From Acidimicrobiia bacterium (GTDB lineage Bacteria > Actinomycetota > Acidimicrobiia > Acidimicrobiales > Poriferisodalaceae), in contig JAJEFK010000012.1 of the NCBI GenBank assembly GCA_022820505.1, forward strand, positions 1 through 64,000: a DNA stretch of 64,000 nucleotides, written 5' to 3'. The position numbers and the translations under genes are program-made. Of the stretch, positions 59,210 through 64,000 are shown piece by piece. Numbering within the stretch: position 1 is the first letter of the stretch; each line of letters starts with the position of its first letter. The notes under the pieces are model-generated. The model made no database searches. It saw only the letters and a list, made by a program, of their open reading frames with translations, and was not told where the DNA came from.

Positions 59210-60334
59210 ATGCCCGACTTCTTGGACACCGAGCACGCCGAGGTGCGGAGCGCTGCCGAGCGGCTGGCTGACGAGCTCGCGGCGCTGCCGGGCCGGGTCG
59301 CCGAGAGCGATATCGGGGCTGCGGTCCGGCAGGCATCGAAATCAGCCGGCGTGTTCGACATGACCCAGCCGATGTCGGTTGGCGGCACCGAGGCCGGCGC
59401 TCTGGCGCTGGTCGTCGTGCGTGACACGCTCGGCAGCCGCAACGTGGGTCATCTGCCGGGAGTCTTCGGACCGTCGCCGGGCGTGCTCGCCAACGTCGGC
59501 GAGCCGCTGCGCAGCCAGTTCCTGCTGCCGTATCTCGCCGGAGAGTTGCGCAGCGGTTTCGGGTTCACCGAACCAGCCGACGCTCCGCGCCACACCTGGG
59601 CACGGCTCGACGGCGTCGACCTAGTGGTCAACGGAGCGAAGTCATACGTGACCGGCGGCGCGGACGCCGACTTCATCAACGCCCTAGTCGAGGTGGAAGG
59701 GACCGGGTCGGCGATGGTGCTCATCGAGACCGACCGCGCAGGCGTAACGCTCAAGCAGCGATTCGGCACTCTCGACGGCAGCCACCATGCCGCGTTTGCG
59801 TTCACCGATGTGCGCGTTCCGGCGACCCACCTCATCGGCGAGGCCGGGGGCGGCCTGCGGCGAGCGATGAGCCAGATCAACGCGACGCGCATGGCGATTG
59901 CAGCCGACTGCATCGGCCAGTGCCGATTCGCAATCGACCTCGTCGAGCAAACGCTGGTGGAGCGGGCGGGGCGGCGCAGCTCGGCAGGCGAACCGGCGCG
60001 GGTCGGCACCGACCTGGAACGCGTGACGCTGGGAGACATGCGGATCGCCGCTTACGCGGCTCGCAGCGCGCTCTACCGCACTGCACGCCTGCTCGATGCC
60101 GGCGAGAACGCCGTCAACGAGGTGATGGCGGCCAAGTCGCTGGCCACCGAATCGCTCAGCCGGATCTGCGACGACGCCGTGCAGCTGGTCGGAGGAACCG
60201 CACTCGTAGACGGCCATCCGCTGGCCGACATCTTGCGACAGGTCCGGGCACTGAGGCTGGCTGAGGGACCGACAGAGGTACTGGCCTCAAACGTCGCCCG
60301 CGGGCGCCTCGACCTCGGCCTAGGTCGCGTCTGA
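59210..60334 (+). CDS. Acyl-CoA dehydrogenase (second)
   Basis: 374 residues, last of a three-gene run with the VOC and hydrolase genes. FAD-binding SGFGFTEPADAPRHTWARLDG replaces the common GxTEPxAGSD motif, and the C-terminal LVGGTALVDGHPLADILRQVRALRLAEGPTEVL resembles ACAD10/11- and mycobacterial FadE-like enzymes, with the E-G-P-T motif that often carries the catalytic Glu. It oxidises an unidentified acyl-CoA. Confidence 0.88.
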   Translation: MPDFLDTEHAEVRSAAERLADELAALPGRVAESDIGAAVRQASKSAGVFDMTQPMSVGGTEAGALALVVVRDTLGSRNVGHLPGVFGPSPGVLANVGEPLRSQFLLPYLAGELRSGFGFTEPADAPRHTWARLDGVDLVVNGAKSYVTGGADADFINALVEVEGTGSAMVLIETDRAGVTLKQRFGTLDGSHHAAFAFTDVRVPATHLIGEAGGGLRRAMSQINATRMAIAADCIGQCRFAIDLVEQTLVERAGRRSSAGEPARVGTDLERVTLGDMRIAAYAARSALYRTARLLDAGENAVNEVMAAKSLATESLSRICDDAVQLVGGTALVDGHPLADILRQVRALRLAEGPTEVLASNVARGRLDLGLGRV

Positions 60335-60366
60335 CTGCTCGGCCAGGTGTGGCCGCCTGGCCGGCG

Positions 60367-60702
60367 TCAGTCCCAACCGAGCTCGTGCAGCCGGTCGTCG
60401 TCGATGCCGAAGTGGTGCGCGATCTCGTGCACCACTGTCACCAGCACTTCTTCGACGACATCGTCGGCGGTCTCGCACATCTCCAGGATCGGCAGCCGGT
60501 AGATGACAATGCTGTCGGGCATCGCCAGGCCGCCGTAGTCATGGCGCTCGGTCAGCGGGATGCCCTCATAGACGCCGAGCAGATCCGGATCCTCCCCGCG
60601 GTCCTCCACGAAGATGGCCACGTTGTCCATCAGCGAGCGCAGTGCGTCGGGAATGTCTTCGAGCGCCTGCTCCACCAAGTCGGCAAACCGGCCTTCGTCC
60701 AT
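60367..60702 (-). CDS. Zincin-like metallopeptidase family protein
   Basis: 111 residues from ATG 60702. The HEIAHHFGIDDDRLHELGW motif (HExxH plus a third His/Glu region) defines the small zincin-like family (PF06262 type) common in actinobacteria. The rest (FADLVEQALEDIPDALRSLMDNVAIFVED, LLGVYEGIPLTERHDYG) also fits. Its substrate is unknown. Confidence 0.88.
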   Translation of the reverse strand: MDEGRFADLVEQALEDIPDALRSLMDNVAIFVEDRGEDPDLLGVYEGIPLTERHDYGGLAMPDSIVIYRLPILEMCETADDVVEEVLVTVVHEIAHHFGIDDDRLHELGWD

Positions 60703-60791
60703 CTCGAGCACGCCCCCATCCTGCCGGGCCAGCCGGCCCGCGTCAGCGGCAAGGCACTCTTCGGGGTCAGGCGCTGTGCTGGGGCCAGCAC

Positions 60792-60797
60792 TAGGTT
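60792..60797 (+). promoter_or_regulatory. Leaderless -10 box TAGGTT
   Basis: TAGGTT ends 6 nt before ATG 60804. Confidence 0.5.
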
Positions 60798-60803
60798 TCA
60801 GGC

Positions 60804-61415
60804 ATGCACGAGCTCGTCGTCACGGGAAATGATCCGGATGCCGCTGCGGACGTAGCGGCCAGCGTCGGGGGCGTGTGTTACGCGGCCGACCCCGACGATC
60901 GCCGCGAGTTCCCCTTCCGCACGCTCGTGCGCGCCATGACCGATTCCCCGGACCTGCTGACGCCCGCCGCGACGGTCGGCACCTACCTGGCGTTCTCACG
61001 CGTCATCCGCGAGCGCCCGCTGGGGGCCGACCCGGGCACGGCCTCGCCGGGCCTCACCGCCATCTTCCCCATGGTCCACCACCCTCGGCTCACCCATGCG
61101 CAGGGCGACAGCCACTGGCGTGACACCCACGTTCCGCTGGCGCTGCAGCATCACCCCGGCATGTGGGACTACACCCAGCTGAGCCTCGTGGCCACCCTCA
61201 ACGGCCCGTCCTACGACGGGTTCGCTCTGGTCGCGTTCGCCTCGCTTGAGGACATGCGTGAACGCTTCTTCGGCGACGACCACGACCGCGACGTCATCCG
61301 TGCCGACGTGGCGAAGTTCGCCGACACCGAGCGCTCGCCCCGGCGGGTGATAGCGACCGAGACGATCTACCGCGAGCGTCCTCCGCTGCCGGCAGTGACC
61401 TGGCCGCACGACTGA
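60804..61415 (+). CDS. EthD-like dimeric alpha-beta barrel protein
   Basis: 203 residues. The second half has the EthD-type LTHAQGDSHWRDTHVPLALQHHPGMWDYTQ and FALVAFASLEDMRERFFGDD...VIRADVAKFAD, as in proteins of the EthD/dimeric ferredoxin-like barrel group found in degradation clusters. The N-terminal ~100 residues look like a diverged second copy of the fold. The role is unclear; several family members accompany ether or aromatic degradation. Confidence 0.78.
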   Translation: MHELVVTGNDPDAAADVAASVGGVCYAADPDDRREFPFRTLVRAMTDSPDLLTPAATVGTYLAFSRVIRERPLGADPGTASPGLTAIFPMVHHPRLTHAQGDSHWRDTHVPLALQHHPGMWDYTQLSLVATLNGPSYDGFALVAFASLEDMRERFFGDDHDRDVIRADVAKFADTERSPRRVIATETIYRERPPLPAVTWPHD

Positions 61416-61481
61416 CCCGCGCACAGTTCCCCACGCCGGGCCTCGCCTTCCTCGCGCCATGAGCCGCCAAGCGAATTCGTC

Positions 61482-62756
61482 GTGACCGCCACGCCCCATA
61501 CCGAAGCGTTCAGCCCTGCACGCCGGATCGGCACTCTGCTGACGCTGGCGGGGGCAGCGGCGGTGTCGCAATCGTTCGGCCGCTTCACCTATTCGCTGCT
61601 CTATGCCGACATGCGCGACGGGTTCAGCCTGTCCAACACCGTGGCCAGCGCTCTCAGCTCGCTCAACCTGCTGCTGTACGTGGTGGGCTCGCTGGTGGTT
61701 GCGCTCACGGTGGGACGCACCGGCCTGAGCGGCGCCGTGCGGATCGGCCTTGCGGGCAACGTGGCCGGGCTGGCGCTGCTGTCGTGGAGCCCGAACGTGG
61801 GCGTTGCGGCCTTCGCGCTCGCGTTGACGGGCTTCTGCGCAGCCGGCGTGTGGGTGGGCACTCCTGGGCTCGCCGCGGAGCTGCTGGGACCCGAGCGCCG
61901 AGGCGCAGCAGCCGGCTGGATGACCGGCGGCGTCGGCAGTGGCATGGTCGCAGCGGCGGCCATCGACGCGCTGCTGAGCCGTCCCGACGGCACCGAGCCG
62001 GGCGAGGCGGTGCTGGTCGCGGCCGATCTCAGCCACCCGCGCAACGTGTACCGGGTCGAGCTCATCATCGGCGCGGCGATGTTGATCGCCCTCGCCGTCG
62101 CCGTGCGCAGATGGTCGCGCACACCCGGTCGCACGGGCTTCGGGGGTGCCCGCGCCGCCCTCGCCAAGGTGCCGCAAGCGGGACGGCTCATCACCGCCTA
62201 CACGCTGCACGCCTTCGTCGTCACCACGGCGCTCACGTTCATCGTGGCGCATCTCGAGGGCTACGCCGACCTCTTCAACCCTCGGGACGCCACGATCGCC
62301 TTTTCGTTGATCGGCGTCGGCAGCATCGCCGGCGGGCCGATCTTCGGACGCTCAGCCGACCGCCTTGGCAGGCGGCGCACCGTCACCATCGGGTTCTGCG
62401 TGTCCATGATCTCCATGGTCTTCATGACGGCCTACCCCTTGCTCGCCGTAGGCGGGCAGGCACTGGCCTGGGCGGCGGCGTTCATCTTCGGCACGGCGTT
62501 CACCGGCATCATCGCCTCGATCGCGGCCCGCGTCAGCGACAGCCTCGCCGGTGATGAGTTCGGCGCGGCCTACGGGGTCGCCACGATCGTGTTCGGCCTC
62601 GGCCTGGCGGCCGGACCGCAGCTCGGCGGTGCAACAGCCGACTGGTTCGACAGCTTCGGTCCCGCGTTCGGGCTCGCCGTTGCCGCCTGCGTCGCAGGCG
62701 TCCTGCTCACCGGATGGGGCGACGACCCTGTGCCTATAGAGCAGTCCGAGGCCTGA
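61482..62756 (+). CDS. MFS transporter (YbfB/YjiJ-like), paralogue of the gene at 51725
   Basis: 424 residues with twelve hydrophobic helices. The N-terminal AAVSQSFGRFTYSLLYADMRDGFSLSNTVASALSSLN parallels the other MFS protein in this window. An interhelix GRSADRLGRRRTV matches the MFS loop signature. The start is GTG 61482. The substrate is unknown. Confidence 0.88.
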   Translation: MTATPHTEAFSPARRIGTLLTLAGAAAVSQSFGRFTYSLLYADMRDGFSLSNTVASALSSLNLLLYVVGSLVVALTVGRTGLSGAVRIGLAGNVAGLALLSWSPNVGVAAFALALTGFCAAGVWVGTPGLAAELLGPERRGAAAGWMTGGVGSGMVAAAAIDALLSRPDGTEPGEAVLVAADLSHPRNVYRVELIIGAAMLIALAVAVRRWSRTPGRTGFGGARAALAKVPQAGRLITAYTLHAFVVTTALTFIVAHLEGYADLFNPRDATIAFSLIGVGSIAGGPIFGRSADRLGRRRTVTIGFCVSMISMVFMTAYPLLAVGGQALAWAAAFIFGTAFTGIIASIAARVSDSLAGDEFGAAYGVATIVFGLGLAAGPQLGGATADWFDSFGPAFGLAVAACVAGVLLTGWGDDPVPIEQSEA

Positions 62757-62786
62757 GCCAACCGGCCCGAACCAGCCGAGCTGGGG

Positions 62787-63686
62787 TTAGCTGAATTCGG
62801 GCTCGTCCCACCAGGGGAAATACTCGGGCAGGTCCTGGGTGGGGCGCAGCGAGAATTCCGGCGGCCGCTTCTCAAGGAACGACGCAACGCCCTCATGAGC
62901 GTCGGCGCCCCGTCCGAGGTGGAAGATCCCCCGCGAGTCGATCTTGTGGGCCTCCATCGGGTGGTCGGCGGCGAGCATCCGCCACAGCATGTGACGGATC
63001 ACCGTCACCGAGATGGCCGACGTGTTCTCGGCGATCTCGGCCGCGATGGCCCGGGCTGCCGGCAGCAGGTCGTCGGGCTCATGCAGGCTGCGCACCAGCC
63101 CGCCCTCGAGCGCCTCGTCTGCGTCGAACACGCGCCCGCTGAAGCACCACTCCAGCGCCCGTGACAACCCCACCACGCGCGGCAGGAAGTACGACGAGCA
63201 AGCCTCGGGCACCACGCCCCGGCGGGCGAACACGAACCCGATGCGGGCCTTGGTGGACGCCAGCCGGATGTCCATCGGCAGCGTCATCGTGACGCCCACG
63301 CCGACGGCGGGGCCGTTGATCGCCGCGATCAGCGGCTTGTTGCACTCGTACAGGCGCAGCGTGAGCAGCCCGCCGCCGTCGCGCATCCACGCCAGGTCGC
63401 CGCTCTCGCCCCGCTCAGAGGCTCGCTCGGCCTTGCGCTCATCGGATTGGCTGTCGAAGTCGAAGGTGTCGGCGCCCCCGCTCAGGTCGGCCCCGGCGCA
63501 GTAGCCACGGCCGGCGCCGGTGAAGATCACCGCCCGTACGTCGTCGTCGGCATCGACCAGGTCGACGGCGTCCATCACATCACGCAGCATCTGGCTGTTG
63601 AACGCATTCAGACGTTCGGGGCGATTGAGCGTGATGGTGGCGACGCGATCGTCAACCTCGTACAGGATCGTCTCGAATTCCGGCAC
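62787..63686 (-). CDS. Enoyl-CoA hydratase/isomerase family protein
   Basis: 299 residues from GTG 63686 with GAGGGGG upstream. Crotonase motifs: ITLNRPERLNAFNSQML, the oxyanion-hole strand GRGYCAGADLSG (about 63), and AAINGPAVGVGVTMTLPMDIRLAS (about 121). The catalytic region reads GFVFARRGVVPEACSSYFLPRVVG, with one Glu (in PEA) but not the first hydratase Glu, which fits isomerase- or mycobacterial EchA-type members. The long C-terminus (about 30 residues past the fold) is of a kind seen in actinobacterial homologues. Confidence 0.9.
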   Translation of the reverse strand: MPEFETILYEVDDRVATITLNRPERLNAFNSQMLRDVMDAVDLVDADDDVRAVIFTGAGRGYCAGADLSGGADTFDFDSQSDERKAERASERGESGDLAWMRDGGGLLTLRLYECNKPLIAAINGPAVGVGVTMTLPMDIRLASTKARIGFVFARRGVVPEACSSYFLPRVVGLSRALEWCFSGRVFDADEALEGGLVRSLHEPDDLLPAARAIAAEIAENTSAISVTVIRHMLWRMLAADHPMEAHKIDSRGIFHLGRGADAHEGVASFLEKRPPEFSLRPTQDLPEYFPWWDEPEFS

Positions 63687-63801
63687 AGCGCCCCCTCAGG
63701 CAATGGCCGCCCGGGTGGCGGACGGCGGTGTCGGCGGCTTTTCTACACGCCCGACCGCTCGCTACGTCGAGCGGCCGAGCCAGAGGCTGAGCCGGGCTGC
63801 G

Positions 63802-64000
63802 CTACACGTCGAGGAAGCGGCTGGCTGCGAACGCCGAGCCGATCATCCCCACGAGCACGCCGGCGATCACCGTCACGAACACCACGGTCGTGAACTGATT
63901 GGACGTGACCACGAACGACCGGAAGAACGCCAGGATGTCCGAGCGCGAGAACAGGCCTTCGACGTGGCCTCGCAGAGCTCCCGCGGCAATGGCACCGATA
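63802..64000 (-). CDS. ftsX: FtsX-like cell-division permease, C-terminal fragment
   Basis: The last 65 codons of a minus-strand gene whose start lies beyond the right edge; stop TAG at 63802-63804. The sequence GHVEGLFSRSDILAFFRSFVVTSNQ followed by a final membrane helix (VVFVTVIAGVLVGMIGSAFAASRFLDV) matches the end of FtsX, including the terminal GxxGSxxxxRxF pattern. FtsX works with FtsE at the divisome to control peptidoglycan hydrolases. Identification rests on a short fragment. The 115 bp between it and the enoyl-CoA hydratase start hold nothing else that I can see. Confidence 0.7.
   Translation of the reverse strand, partial: IGAIAAGALRGHVEGLFSRSDILAFFRSFVVTSNQFTTVVFVTVIAGVLVGMIGSAFAASRFLDV

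Overview
The window is a GC-rich bacterial chromosome segment, almost certainly from an actinobacterium. Several things point that way: a deazaflavin (F420)-type nitroreductase, a DsbE/MPT53-like secreted redox protein, an Rv2258c-like methyltransferase, many GTG starts, an actinobacterial-looking tmRNA, and many genes with a TAnnnT -10 box only 6-8 nt from the start codon (leaderless transcription). Numerous acyl-CoA enzymes, a phytanoyl-CoA dioxygenase family protein, a betaine-type binding protein, huge Calx-beta adhesins and LRR proteins suggest a marine, possibly host-associated member of Acidimicrobiia. The class assignment is inference.

Layout. 1-8352 (minus): the N-terminal 2784 codons of a giant secreted repeat protein whose 3' end lies outside the window; a G10 tract sits just upstream of its start. 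8.6-11.1 kb: an AAA/DUF4143 ATPase behind three spaced GGTAGAT repeats, and a Cys-rich repeat lipoprotein. 11.2-16.2 kb: a coupled lipid operon (fatty acyl-CoA reductase fused to a HAD phosphatase-like domain, LarA-like protein, PlsC acyltransferase). 16.2-22 kb: ABC exporter, VanY-like peptidase, methyltransferase, and a purine/pyrimidine permease with an added anti-sigma-like domain. 22-28.3 kb: aconitase, LysR regulator, acyl-CoA carboxylase carboxyltransferase, citrate synthase. 28.3-30.2 kb: divergent quinone oxidoreductase and tyrosine phosphatase. 30.2-34.4 kb (minus): a 1390-residue fusion of about 30 plant-type leucine-rich repeats to a family 5 peptide-binding protein.

34.5-44.7 kb is mainly housekeeping and catabolism: acyl-CoA dehydrogenase, MBL hydrolase, class I fumarase, RarA, phytanoyl-CoA dioxygenase-like protein, an orphan ABC ATPase, an SDR and PrmA. 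44.86-45.22 kb is tmRNA (ssrA). A 29-bp piece of its 3' domain recurs 894 bp away on the far side of an SDR gene, like an integration scar. 46.1-54.8 kb holds a reductive-dehalogenase-like iron-sulfur protein in an operon with a hydrolase and an unknown protein, then a Ddn-like nitroreductase, formate/nitrite channel, betaine-type binding lipoprotein, MFS permease, SWEET-like protein and small membrane/unknown proteins. 55-57.5 kb has trpC, a probable selenocysteine-containing DsbE-like lipoprotein (in-frame UGA at the first active-site Cys position, with a bacterial SECIS-like hairpin) and a 2H phosphodiesterase. 57.5-64 kb has a VOC protein, hydrolase, second acyl-CoA dehydrogenase, zincin, EthD-like protein, second MFS permease, enoyl-CoA hydratase and the C-terminus of FtsX.

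The observations most worth follow-up are the candidate selenoprotein, the LRR-SBP5 fusion, the permease/ATPase-like fusion, the FAR-HAD/LarA/PlsC operon, the duplicated tmRNA segment, and the giant repeat protein with its unnamed module and G10 tract.
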